Source: Diphasiastrum complanatum (Eukaryota > Streptophyta > Lycopodiopsida > Lycopodiales > Lycopodiaceae). From it: a stretch of DNA of 64,000 bases. The notes beneath the pieces are model-generated. The model saw only the letters and a program-made list of their open reading frames with translations, ran no database searches and was not told the origin of the DNA. Position numbers and translations under genes: made by a program. Location: assembly GCA_029204225.1 (NCBI GenBank), contig CM055107.1:8735472-8799471 (forward strand), in the 5' to 3' direction. Shown here one piece after another: positions 1 to 10,828 of the stretch (its first letter is position 1; each line of letters starts with the position of its first letter).

Positions 1-331
1 AAATATATTTTCCTCTTGATGTTCATAGTTAACTCCAACAAGGCTTGGTGGAGAGCTTGTTGTGTGTGGTGGAGGTCTTCAAGTTTGTGCTAGCCTTTAT
101 CTTGGGGCCGGCCTAGGAAAGCAATTTTTTGGGATTTCTCGGATTGCATGGTGGAGTGAAAGTGTAAATGGGAAATGAGATTTTGTTCAATGGAGTTTAG
201 TGGAATTGGTTGGGTAATTCAGGTAGTCAGTGCTCTTTCTGTGGAAGTGAGAGTGTGATGGTGGATAAAAAATCAAAAGAAATAAAATGATAAAAATATA
301 GAGAGAAAAAGATATAGAGATAGATAGATGG

Positions 332-421
332 GTGTGTGTGTGTGTGTGTGCGCACTAGTGAAGTGTGCCTATCGATGACGGACGGCCGATGGTGTATGTG
401 TGTGGGCGCGCGGGGGCGTGC

Positions 422-460
<39 letters not shown>
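332..460. repeat. GT and GA microsatellites
   Basis: A (GT) run lies at 332-350 and a (GA) run at 424-460. The peptides rich in LSLS or HTHT that read through these runs are translations of the repeats, not genes. Confidence 0.95.
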
Positions 461-465
<5 letters not shown>

Positions 466-469
466 CAGC

Positions 470-490
470 CACGTGTTTTGTAGACACGTG
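470..490. promoter_or_regulatory. Paired G-box (CACGTG) motifs
   Basis: Two CACGTG palindromes sit at 470-475 and 485-490, just downstream of the GA microsatellite. G-boxes are bound by plant bZIP and bHLH factors. No gene is convincingly attached: the ORF that follows at 513-842 runs into a GT repeat and has no recognisable domain. Confidence 0.3.
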
Positions 491-794
491 TGGCCTATCT
501 AGTAGCTGAAATTTGATATTAAAATGGACGCTTGTCGAAAATCCGACGGCAGTTGGTCAAATTTGGGGCTGGCCTCCTCGGCCCTCGTCTGCCTGGTGGT
601 GGGGGCTCATTCACGAACTAACCCTTTTCGGATGGTTCATCATTACCGGCCCCATACCCATATGCATGCCATGCCCATCCATGTCCATGTATTTAGTTTT
701 TGGCTTTTTACCTGTGTGTGTGTGTGACGTTTTATGCCGGCAAAGCATGACATTTTTTACTGCTCTCTATAATAGTACTATATATATACATACA

Positions 795-817
795 TGTGTG
801 TGTGTGTGTGTGTGTGT
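795..817. repeat. GT microsatellite
   Basis: A short (TG) run in AT-rich DNA. No gene is seen between 500 and 1970 apart from the duplicated segment annotated separately. Confidence 0.9.
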
Positions 818-838
818 TATAAATAAACTACATCAACA

Positions 839-1620
839 ATAGGGAATCATTTATTAATTAGTCAAGGTAAAATCAAAAACCCAAAATATTCACTTTTGGA
901 AGAAAAAAAAATTAAGCATATAACAGTAAAATCAGCATTTTAATTTCGAGAACATATAATCATTGCAAGACTAGACCCATGATTTCTAGAAACCCAACCA
1001 TAAAAATGGCTCGACCTCACCCTCATTTATTGCAAAATGACCAAATGAAAAGATTGGTGAAAACTGTCATTCTCTTATGTGAAGGATGGCAAATGCTATC
1101 CAATATGGCATGTATGGTCAAACTTTATGAAACTTCCTAGAAAAGCCAAAGCAATATGGAATCTTTTGTGAAAGTCTATACAAGTTTTTACGCAAGTCAA
1201 AGTGCCATAAAACTTTATGGTATAGGTGTTTTTATAAGCTCATTGGCTTTTACAAATTTTAAGTCTCTTCATAAATACACTATATCAACAACATAGAAGA
1301 CTTTGATGATTAATTAGGATATAATTACCTACCTTGAACACTTGTATATAAAAACAAAAGCTAAGTAGCCAACAATCAAAAGAACATCCGATGATTTCTA
1401 GGAACTAGAAACTTCCTTGGGAATCAAATGCACTTGATGATAAAATATATGATATTCATATCAATGATAGGGAATCCTTCAGTAATTAATTAAGGTAAAA
1501 ATATCCACATTGAGATAGTAGCCAACAATGAAAACATCAAATAAATCCAAGAGGAAAAATACATTCCAAAACTACATCAATGATTCCTAGAAATTCAGAA
1601 ACTTCATGGGAATTCTGAGA
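839..1620. repeat. Diverged local duplication
   Basis: The segment at about 839-1010 recurs in degenerate form at about 1467-1620. Both contain the phrase ATAGGGAATC, then AATTA..AAGGTAAAA, and later a GATT(T/C)CTAG(A/G)AA block. The copies lie about 630 bp apart in direct orientation. No coding potential is visible. Confidence 0.5.
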
Positions 1621-1974
1621 AGCTTGAAATACAAAAAAGATTCGGCAATGTATTTGTATCTATGTATGTAAAGCCATAGATTTTTATATAAATATGTAAT
1701 CTATAAGGCCATATGGCATAGAAGCTGAACGAAAGCAACAATCATACTTGTGTGTGCTCAAAGACTACTACTACTATAGTTTGCACTTCAGTTATTTGTA
1801 ATCCATAGAACGATTTGTGTGTGATGTGAGCTACTATAGTACCCACTTGAAGTACATCATCATCGCCAATACTAGAAACCTCACTCTTGCAACCATTTTT
1901 ACATGATTTGATTGAAGATATTCAGAAGTGACAATCATCACTAGAATTGAATTATCATTTGGAAATATACTATC

Positions 1975-3706
1975 ATGGACTTGTCAATGAAGGAAATATA
2001 TCAACTTTCAAAAATATCTCTACTTTTGATATTAACCGCCTGTACTGCAGGTATGTTGAATGTAGATCATGTACTGTTGATTTTATCTATTGTTGTAGAT
2101 GTACTTGTTGATTTTATCTATTGTTGTAGATGTACTTAGGTATGTAGAATGTAGATCATGTACTGTTGATTTTAACAATTGTTGTAGATGTACTTGTTGA
2201 TTTTATCTATTGTTGTAGATGTACTTGTTGATTTTATTAGAAGTTATATGTTGATGTGTCAACTAGCCTTGTGACATTGATCAACTTGAACTGTCAACTA
2301 CTTTGTTTAACCATTATGTACTTCCACTTTCAGAAATGGTGCATGGTGAGCAACTATTGCCATTGTTTGCTTTTGGAGACTCGCATTTGGATACTGGAAA
2401 TGCTAATAGCTCCATAATTTCACAAAAATTTGCATACGGTATTTCATGGCCTGGTTTTGCAACTGGACGCTTCTCAGATAGTTACACCCTCACTAATTTG
2501 ATTGGTATGCCTTCTCTTTTTAATCTTCTAGTTATGGCAATTCTCAATCTTTGAGACATTGTATGTTCTCACATAGATGTTATTTCTCCACAGTTAAGAG
2601 AATATTCTCTTCTGCTATTTCACACAAATACTTGGATGATTCTCGCAAGAATGCCATTAAAAGAGTGAACTTTGTTGTTGGTGGCAATGGAGTACTGAGC
2701 AATTTGGAGACGAGTTTTAGTATGCAAGTCGACCAACTCCAAAGCATTATACCACCCTACAAAGTTGCCCAAGCGAAGATTCCAGTAATTGTGTCTTTTG
2801 GAGCAGATAATTATATAAACCACCTTCAAAACAATGGCTCAATATCGGTACAAATTTCTATGTTCACGCTTTCCATTTTCCATATAGATACTCAACAGTT
2901 ACATATACACGTAAATGCAAGCATTTGAATCCGCCTTTATTTCATTGATTCTCCAGCAAAGAGGAGTTGATTGTTGATTATATATGTATCAGGGATTGTC
3001 ACCTTTGGTCGTTGAAGTAGTTGATGAGATCATCAGTAACTTGCAACGACTTTACAACATGGGACTGAGAAGATTTGTGGTATCGAATCTCGGGCGCCTC
3101 GATTGCTTACCTATTGAGACGGCTTCTCTATCCTATAGCCAGTGCAGAACATAAATACAACCTTTGATAGCATTTCACAACCACTTATTGGTGCAACGTA
3201 TTAACACAATGCTGGTGAATCTATCAGACGCAGAATTTGTCATCTTAGATCAAAACAAGGCATTCTCTTTTGTCATGGACAACGCGAGTCTACTGGGTAA
3301 TTTGAGACCTCCATCAACACCTTCACATCTACCTACCTTGATAATGTGTTAGCAAAATTTAGTCAATCCATACCATGCAATTTCTTTATATGCAAGTGTG
3401 ATATACAGTATTGTGAAAAATGCTAGGCAAAATATCATTCTAGCTTAATACTTGTATGGGGAGAACTTTTCATGTATAAAATGCTTCTAACACATTCTGA
3501 TCCATAGGCTTCACATATGCTCTTGTGTAGGTATCAAGGAGGTTTTCAAGCCTTGTTGTATGGCAAAGACAGAGCAAGCTAAGTGTGGAGAGATAGGTAA
3601 GCAAGGAGAGCCTCTATACAATCTTTGTTCCAATCCACAAAACTATCTATTTTGGGATGACAAACATCTCACTCAAGCTGGATGGCAAGCAATCACCTCT
3701 GTTTAG
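1975..3706 (+). pseudogene. GDSL esterase/lipase, five exons, one in-frame stop
   Basis: The exons are 1975-2050, 2334-2504, 2594-2847, 2993-3296 and 3531-3706, all with GT-AG junctions and phases that join without a frameshift (326 codons). Exon 1 encodes a signal-peptide-like segment (hydrophobic SLLLILTACTA). Exon 2 has block I, FAFGDSHLDTGN, with nucleophile Ser42, and the conserved TGRFSDS. Exon 3 has NFVVGGNGVL. Exon 5 has CCMAKTEQAKCG and the block V pair in FWDDKH. GDSL enzymes are usually secreted serine hydrolases of about 350 residues, so the length fits the plant subgroup with a five-exon layout. Codon 221 (3152-3154) is TAA, yet the frame stays open and family-like on both sides. 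Block III reads GADNY where plant members usually have GxNDY, so the oxyanion Asn is displaced. This is probably a young pseudogene, possibly a stop allele. Confidence 0.85.
2052..2240. repeat. Minisatellite in intron 1 of the GDSL gene
   Basis: Units of about 30 bp built on TACTTGTTGATTTTATCTA alternate with TTGTTGTAGATG. They are nested in an 89-bp higher-order unit that starts at 2052 and again at 2141. The second unit copies the splice-donor context (AGGTATGT at 2139-2146). Confidence 0.8.
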
Positions 3707-4734
3707 ATTAAATAACAAGTAATTTGAGCTTATTTCCTAAATGTGTATTGTAGCACTTTCAAAAGTGCCTACTATGTATTATCATTGGTAATTTAATGCT
3801 GAAATTAGTCTATTTTCATTTATTTTGTTGTGTTTAGAATAATGATAATTCTCAAATCAACAGATTTTGTGTGCACATTGTTTTTTCAAATTTGAATCAC
3901 CTTTATAATAGACTTAACATTCATAGTATTACTACTATGTTTGCAATTAGCTTATACTTTTTGTATCATACGTTTAGTACTCAACATTCTACTCGACCAA
4001 AGTTGTCATACACAAAGTCCATTGCTCTTGATAGTCCCATATTGTTAAGACAAGTTTAGAACATGTCTTCAGAACATTCTACGAAATGTATGAATCTCAG
4101 ATTAGTTTGTCACCTACAGTCAAGCTTTTTATCTTACTAATACTATGATTTATGATCCTATTTGTTACATACTTTTTTGAGATCACAACCTCATACATTA
4201 GTGTAGTTGTTGTTCTTGATACATAATAACTCACAATAATGATGGTAAAGTCACCAATATAAAAATGTGAACCTACTCATTATTATCTAATCTACGAATC
4301 CTATCATATCTCTTACCAAAAAAAAATTGCAAAAGTTTTTGAGTAAACAATTTGCAATTTATTAAATTTGCTTATTTAGACAAAATAGGTACTTGTACAA
4401 TGAAGCTTGCAAATGAGATTTAAAATTCAAATTTTTAAATGAATTAACAAAAAATTGTAAATTCCATAGTAGATAAATGATAAAAGAAAGTGCATAGACA
4501 TGGACTCAAGTATTTAATCTTTGGAGACTATATCTATTAAGACATAAAAGAGATATTGTAATATATATTTATTTTATTGTTTAATCGTTTATATTATGAT
4601 TTTTACATTGTGTCATTATATTCAGTTTATTTTTTGATATAATCGCTTGTGCAAATGGAGAGCTGTTTATTGATTTTATTGATGTGAAAAATGCACTCAA
4701 AAAATGCAAATTTCAACTAGAACTCTGGTGACAA
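3707..4734. other. AT-rich intergenic DNA
   Basis: No gene, repeat family or RNA was recognised here. Short ORFs are low-complexity and lack domains. Confidence 0.6.
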
Positions 4735-5745
4735 ACTGATAAAAATCTCGAACGATTTGCGAACAGTTTCACGAAACTCAAATTATTTCTGTTCGAGAAT
4801 AATGCATGTTTGATCAATCAAGCTCTGTAACACAACAAAACAAAACGAGACAAAATCTAGACGAAAATGAAATGAAACAAAGCGAAGCGAAGCGAAACTT
4901 AAACGAGCTTTGACATTGATTTATGCTGGAAGCATAGAGATTGTGAAATGACACGAAACGAAACGAAGTGCATGCATTCGCGAAAAAATCAATCAGGCTC
5001 TGTAACGAGACAACACGAGATGAAATGAAATAGGACGAAACGAAATGAAACTTAAGTGAGCTCTGAAATTAATTTACGCTTATAACCAAGTGATCGCGAA
5101 GCGAAACGAAGTGAAACACAAAGCAAAAGCATTTGCGAACAAAATCAGTTCGTCGAGAATTCAGATATGATCAGTGGTCACTACCGACTATATCATTCTT
5201 ACAATCCTTCAGAGTGTAGACAGACACTGCTGATCTACGTTAACAAGTTAATATAGCATTCAACGAAATCAAACCAATGTGTGGAATGGAATAAACAAGC
5301 GAATCAGATACACGAATAGTAGCAGACAAAAATACATTCGAGATCATACAATCATACAGATTAATATTCGCATAACAGCTACAATATTATCTATTGATCT
5401 TCTGATTTCTCGAGCACTGTGCGACAGAACACACAGTGCATTGGCGTGAGAGAAATACAATTCTCTCATGAATAATGTCTTGCTTACTAGCAGACTTCTG
5501 GATCTACAGATTCTCTACAAAATTGTCTCGCTCACAGGCGGACTTGTATTTTGTATTTTTTGTCTTCTGATTTCTTGTCTTGCTTACAGTATTATGCATC
5601 AAACAGAAAGTATATAGTTCGCGAACTTTTTCGTGTCGCATCACGTAACTTCCAGATTAGAAGAAGTAAACATCTATAACTAATCACGAATTACAAGAGT
5701 GGCAGATTAGCCACAATCTAGAGTACTTCTGCTGATGTCATGATG
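4735..5745 (-). repeat. Copia A terminal region (LTR-like)
   Basis: This stretch is closely matched by 14795-15705 over its whole length. Shared blocks include CTCGAACGATTTGC near the start, a zone of repeated GAAACGAAAC, and AGTACTTCTRCTGATGTCATG at the end. It lies downstream of the minus-strand RT reading frame of copia A, where a 3' LTR is expected. Exact TG..CA ends could not be fixed. Confidence 0.6.
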
Positions 5746-5986
5746 TCTAATCAAATATTTGTACCCCATGGTACTTGGCTAATCTTTTTGGTCGTTTGTG
5801 GAGCAATAAGGATTTTGTGTCATGAAACAATTTTGTGTTGTGTGCCACGAAATTGTTCTCGAACAGTTTCATTTCTTGTGTCTTTTTTTGTCAAAATCAG
5901 AGTAGAGAGCTAGCAAGGCTTTGGCACTAGAAATATTTTGTTTCTTCAGCTCCCTCTCAAAGCATGATAGCTTGATGACTCCAAGA

Positions 5987-6900
5987 CTAGTCTGGATTCG
6001 TGCAGAATTGGCTCATCCTGAACACGACATAAGCAATGTCAAGACGTGTGTTATCTGCAAGGTACATCAATAATCTTATCAGTTTTCTGTATGGTGTGAG
6101 CTGCATCAATTCTCTCTCTTCTTTAGTCCTTGAACAATTTTCGTTCGTCAGTACTGTTCCTACAAGCATTGGAGTATTCGCTTCTTTGCAATTCAGCATC
6201 CCGAAATCTTCTAGGATTTTTTGGGTATATCTGGACTGATGAAGGTACAATTCAACTCCCTCATAGTCCATGTCAATCTGTAAGCCAAGAAAACACCTGG
6301 CTTCTCCCAGGTCTACAATCTCAAAATGTTTTGAGATATCATCCTTCACTTCAGCAGTAAGCTTCTCACTCTTGCAAAGTATCAGAGTGTCATCCACATA
6401 CACAGCCACAATGATGATCTTCTCATCTATAATTCTTATATAGACATTGTAATCAGCCATTAGTGGCTTAAATCCCAAGGATTTCAGGGCCTAATCTTTC
6501 TTTTTGTACCATTGTCGAGCTAACTGCTTCAAACCATAGATACTCCTATGCATTCTGCATGCATAATTAGGAAGTAAATTCGAGACATATCCTGGGAGTT
6601 AATTCATGTAGACTTCTTCGTCTAGCTCACCATGCAAGAAGGTTGTCTTCTCGTCCACAATGTGAATCCTGAGGTCATAAGTAGCTGCATATGCAAATAG
6701 TAAACATAGGGATGAATGTTTCACAACAAGAGAGAAGGTCTCAGAATAATCAATACCATATCTCTGAGAGAATCCCTTCGCTACAAGTCTTGTCTTATAC
6801 TTTGAGACATCTCCATCTGGTCCATACTTTAGCTTGTATACCCATTTGTATTTTACAACCTTTCGCTTATCTGGTAATGGCTGCAACGTCCATACCTAGT
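5987..6900 (-). pseudogene. Copia A reverse transcriptase (decayed)
   Basis: The minus strand reads YKWVYKLKYGPDGDVSKYKT, LVAKGFSQRYGIDYSETFS, SIYGLKQ, catalytic YVDDTLIL, and FLGLQIDMDYEG, the standard Ty1/copia RT order. Stops interrupt it between 6480 and 6600. After FRMSQFCTNPD the frame ends and most of RNase H is missing before the LTR-like region. RT copies the element RNA into DNA in cytoplasmic particles; this copy cannot do so. The same family occurs at 15706-16916. Confidence 0.9.
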
Positions 6901-7197
6901 TCTTCTTCATGGATTCCATCTCCTCATTCATGGCTTGGATCCATTTGTCCTTCTCTGGACATTCAATTGCCTCATCGAATGTCTGTGGTTCGGCACTGAA
7001 TCCACGGAACTCTTTTGACGTAGAAGCAAAGTTGCTTGGCACATATCTTACTGGCACTTTTCGTTGTCTTGTCGACCTTCTAGGAGATCCTCTTGGAACT
7101 GCAATGCCTTTGTCTTTGTCTGCTCTGTTAGGTCCAGAACCTTCTCAGTTTACAAGAACTGTAGCAGAAGGCTGCCTCTCGAATCTTTCGTCTTAAA

Positions 7198-7605
7198 TCA
7201 CAAAAAATTGAATATCTCAAATTCTATATGCAATTTTTAAAAACTTGATATATCTTTTTGTAGCCTCCAGTGAGACCTTCCTAATGCGCCAAAAATCATC
7301 TAATTCTAGTAAACCAAGTGTGAAAATAGAACTGATCAAGTACATAATCCTATATTGAGTTTTGACCTACAAAAGGGCAATTCTACACATGCAAAAATGC
7401 TGATTTTTGAGTAGAAATCAATCTAGCATGCTCTAGCATTGGTAACTCCTCCAAATCCTTGCTAAAGATGGCTGATCCTTTAATAACTTGAAACAAAAGA
7501 GCTTTGATACCATGTAAAGAATTTTAGATCATTCAAGATCCAATCCATGTCCCTAATCTTTGGTTACAAAAGGAACAAACCAGCAATCCTGCCAATGTAG
7601 AAAAA
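7198..7605 (-). mobile_element. Fragment of another copia inserted in copia A
   Basis: Copia B is continuous across this point, whereas copia A carries about 400 extra bases. Read on the minus strand they hold a primer-binding site (TGGTATCAAAGC at about 7503-7514). A leader follows that shares the phrase GAGCATGCTAGA with the copia C leader at 39890. Bases from 7515 to about 7605 would be LTR sequence. It is a leader plus LTR scrap of a C-like family. Confidence 0.6.
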
Positions 7606-8690
7606 ACTTCACAGTTGATAGGATCATCGTCGGCCATCATTCTGCTCTCATCAAACTTGACATATCTGACTGTCTTCATAGTGTTTGTCTTTGGCATGTA
7701 GACTATGTAGTATGACGAATTGTTGTCATATTCTACAAGATATCTATGTTCAGCTTTCTCATCGAGCTTCTTTCGAAGCTTATCAGGAATATGTTTATAA
7801 TCTGCACAGCCAGAGATTCTGATGTAAGTTAGATTGGGTTTTCTACCCCACCATAATTCATGTGGTGTCATGTGAGGGACACCAGATTTTCCTATCATGT
7901 TCTGAATGTACGCAGTTGTAGCTACTACTTCAGCCCACAGTACTCTTGGAGCTTTTGAATAGGCCATCATGCATCTGGCAGCTTCCATTAGAGTCCTATT
8001 CTTTCTTTCTACAACACCATTGTGCTACGGTGTGTAAGATGCAATCCTTCTGTGAATGATACCACGATCATTGTAGAAGTTAGTGAAGCAATAAGAGATG
8101 TATTCTCCACCTCGATCTGTTTTGATCTGCTTCACTTTATTACCAGTGCATCTCTCTATCCAATTCACATACTCTATGAATTTTTCAAATGCTTCTTACT
8201 ATAGTCATCAATAAAGATAATGTAATATTTTGAGCCTCCTACTGAGATCACATTGAAAGGCCCACAGATGTCAGAATACACTAACTCTAGAATCTTGATT
8301 GTTCTGTAGGAGTCCTTGACAAATGGAGTGCGTGACATCTTACCCTTCAGACAAGCATCACAGGTGATCGAACTAGTTGCATTCAAGATGCTCACCCCTG
8401 TGATTGCTCCATGATGACTTGTTTGGTATAGTGCATCGAATTCATATGGCATAGTCTCATGTGGCATAAACTGTCTGACGAATCATCATGAGTCTGATGC
8501 ACTTGATCTGCAGACAGGCATACCTTTAGGTAATACAGATTGTCTTCTCTTCTAGCTTGAGTGATTAGGGTACTAGTACTTGCATCAACAATGTTGCATA
8601 CTTCGTTTGAGAATGTCACACGCATCCCTGCATCAGCTATTCTTGCTACAGATAGCAAGTCCTGCTGTAGTGTAGACATGAACAGAACAT
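7533..8690 (-). pseudogene. Copia A GAG-pre-integrase and integrase
   Basis: The minus strand reads the pre-integrase zinc region (LCHMRLCHMNSMHY, then ITCDACLKGKMSRTPF), the integrase core start (VYSDICGPFNV, IIFIDDYSKK), and the distal core and C-terminal region (TTAYIQNMIGKSGVPHMTPH, SGCADYKHIPDK). Several stops and frameshifts split it, for example around 8170 and 8020. Integrase inserts element cDNA into the host chromosome; this copy is dead. Confidence 0.85.
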
Positions 8691-8789
8691 CTTCGAGTCA
8701 TCTGTCTCTGCCATTCGTATTGAGCCACAGTGAACCAATACCATTCACTTGGTGTTTGGATTCATCTCCAAGAACAATGAATCTTGACG

Positions 8790-9115
8790 GATCTGCACTT
8801 CAAAAATTAGACATGATTTGTCTTTATGTTACGAAGTGTGAGGTAGCTCTTGAGTCTAGAATTAACACATGTGTATCAAGTGTTGATGCTGCACACATGT
8901 TTTCACATATGTAGGCGGTCGAATTATTTATGTTCGATCTTTCTTCACTCATTTTCGAGCTCTCTGGCTCCTCGACAGAGGACAAACTATTATTCTTCTT
9001 CTGTCTGCTTTGTGCTGATTTGTTTATTGGGTTCAGGCGGTAGTCCATGCCTGCGTGACCCTTCTTGTGGCACTGGATACACTCAATTTTCGGATTGAGC
9101 CAACACGAATTGATA
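8790..9115 (-). pseudogene. Copia A nucleocapsid and protease remnant
   Basis: The minus strand has a zinc knuckle, CIQCHKKGHAGMDYR, in which the last Cys of CX2CX4HX4C is Arg. It also has a protease site, LDSRATSH, in which the DSG active-site motif reads DSR. The gag capsid part expected further right is absent: sequence changes to AT-rich DNA at about 9118. Both replaced residues would inactivate the proteins. Confidence 0.8.
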
Positions 9116-9117
9116 GT

Positions 9118-9937
9118 AACATGATGACAAAAAAAAAAAAAATGACTTGAAGACCTATTTTTTTTAAATTTATTAAATTTTTTCAAAAAGTATCCAAATT
9201 TAAAATGCTTCAAAAAAATATATTGTAATGGTAAACAAATGTTGTATTTTGCAAGAAAATAATTTAAACTACAAAAATTTGGTCAATAGATTTTTATAAA
9301 TAACTTAAAATTAGATTATATTAAATAATAATACTATTTAAAATAAAATCATTAGATACACAACCACTAAAATACCAAAAAAAAAATTTGCTTACTAAAA
9401 ACAAAAGTTATAGTTTTTTTTTTTTGAAATTTTAAAAGTTTTCTAAATTACAATTCTTGTATCAAAAAAAATATTTTTAAAATTATGTTAAAAATTTGAA
9501 TCAATATTTTTTAAAATTTTAGATTTTCGAAAATCTTTACATACACCCAAGTAAGTTTATTAAAAATTTGAACATTAAATAAACGCAAAGAAAATTACTT
9601 TACAATAATCGAGATTAAATTATTTGTGATAATATTTAAATCACCCTGAAAAAAATATAATTTTTTTTTTCATTTTCTATAATTTTTAACAATATTTTTT
9701 TTACAAAAAATATCATAATAAAACATCTAAAATTAAAATATTGTAAACTTGACAAATCATTACAATTTTAATTTTTGGTTTTAATTATCAATGTTAAGAT
9801 TTTTAAAATATTTCAAATTTTAAATTTTAAATCGTTAAAAAATAAATTTAAAAAGATTAAATCAATAAAAAAAAATTCAAAACACAATACATCAAAAAAT
9901 ATAAACACAATTATTCTTTAAAACAAAAGAGAATTTT
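9118..9937. other. Extremely AT-rich spacer
   Basis: There are long A and T runs with no open frame of note. It separates the truncated gag of copia A from the 3' end of the leftward methyltransferase-like gene and may hold that gene's 3' UTR. Confidence 0.6.
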
Positions 9938-10647
9938 TTATTTCCAAAAATCATCGATGTCATTTACATCTTTTTCTTTTGCTTTTTCTTGAGTAGCCAC
10001 TATATTATCAAGCGGCACCTCTTCTACAATTTCCTCGACTACAGTTACTACATTGTAATCTTGAACCAAGACATCAGTAAATTCTCCTGTGTCGTTTACT
10101 TTTTCGCTAGCAGAAGGCTGAGGTTCCTTGGACAAGGGAATTATTATATACTCGTTGTCCAAACTCTTTCCCACTTTAGATAATTCATCTGGCAAAATTG
10201 AAAGAGATTTCATTCTCATTTTTATAAAATCAACTAAATTAGTATTTAAATCTACTGCAGCAACATGTCTGCCTTTCTGAACAGCACATGCGCTCGTAGT
10301 GCCGCTACCGTTAAATAAATATAAAACCTAATCAGCTGGGTGAGAAAAAATATCAATTAAATGATTAATTAATTGTTGTGGCTTTTGGTAGGGACAAGTC
10401 GGCGATGAAGAGTATATAAGATCTTTTTCTTAAAAATTTTAAAATTTTTCTACAATCACCCTCCTCAACAGAGTAAAAGCACGGTTGATCATCGACACTT
10501 TTGGGAAGGTAGGTCTCTAATGGATCTTCTTCCGCAATGGTCTCACCCCATGTCAATCTCTCCTTGTCCCTTTTTTTCTGCTTTTGCCTTCAGAATATGT
10601 TTCTTGAATTGCTTTGGAAGGGCTTTGTTTTTTTTGTCTTCGGGAGA
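9938..10647 (-). pseudogene. N4/N6 DNA methyltransferase-like coding region
   Basis: Exon 2 starts at 10647 after a strong acceptor (polypyrimidine then CAG, 10650-10648). It reads a Lys-rich linker, EDKKNKALPKQFKKHILKA. At an A7 run (10577-10571) the frame shifts into RLTWGETIAEEDPLETYLPK, then YSVEEGDCRKILKFL, which resembles the EGDCxxxL segment preceding the catalytic motif of beta-class N4/N6 methyltransferases. Later come QKPQQLINHLIDIFSHPAD, a TAG (10330-10328), VLYLFNGSGTTSACAVQKGR and VAAVDLNTN. QKP, the LFxGSGTT SAM-binding motif I and the following acidic position are the hallmark order of pfam N6_N4_Mtase. The DPPY region reads ADLSLP or, in another frame, CPY and abuts QKP, so the target-recognition part seems deleted. 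An acidic tail ends in DIDDFWK. Such enzymes methylate adenine N6 or cytosine N4; this copy is inactive. Confidence 0.75.
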
Positions 10648-10828
10648 CTGAAAAGGAAAAAAGCTATGCTTAGCATGGGAGACAAAAGATATAAAATAAA
10701 ATAGGAGACTTAACTTATCAAAAAAATTAAATTAAATAAAGAAAAAGCTATGCTTAGCATAGGAGACATAGAATATAGAAAAGAAACAATTAATAAGCAC
10801 CTATGCTAAGCATGGGTGAAATAAATAC
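10648..10828 (-). other. Putative intron with three palindromes
   Basis: A 181-nt GT-AG interval joins the H3-like exon (ending ATG, donor GTATTT) to the methyltransferase-like exon in phase 0. It contains ATGCT(T/A)AGCAT at 10666-10676, 10750-10760 and 10803-10813, each in the context AGC/CTATGCT..AGCATRGG. The intron model is inferred from the splice signals and frame continuity. Confidence 0.5.

Noticed and set aside
513-842. Overlapping ORFs near the left edge
   Set aside because: No domain, composition dominated by simple repeats, and two frames equally open.
4860-5160. Repeated GAAACGAAAC words as a CRISPR-like or telomere-like array
   Set aside because: Irregular spacing, no unique spacers, and the same zone occurs in the paired copia terminal region.
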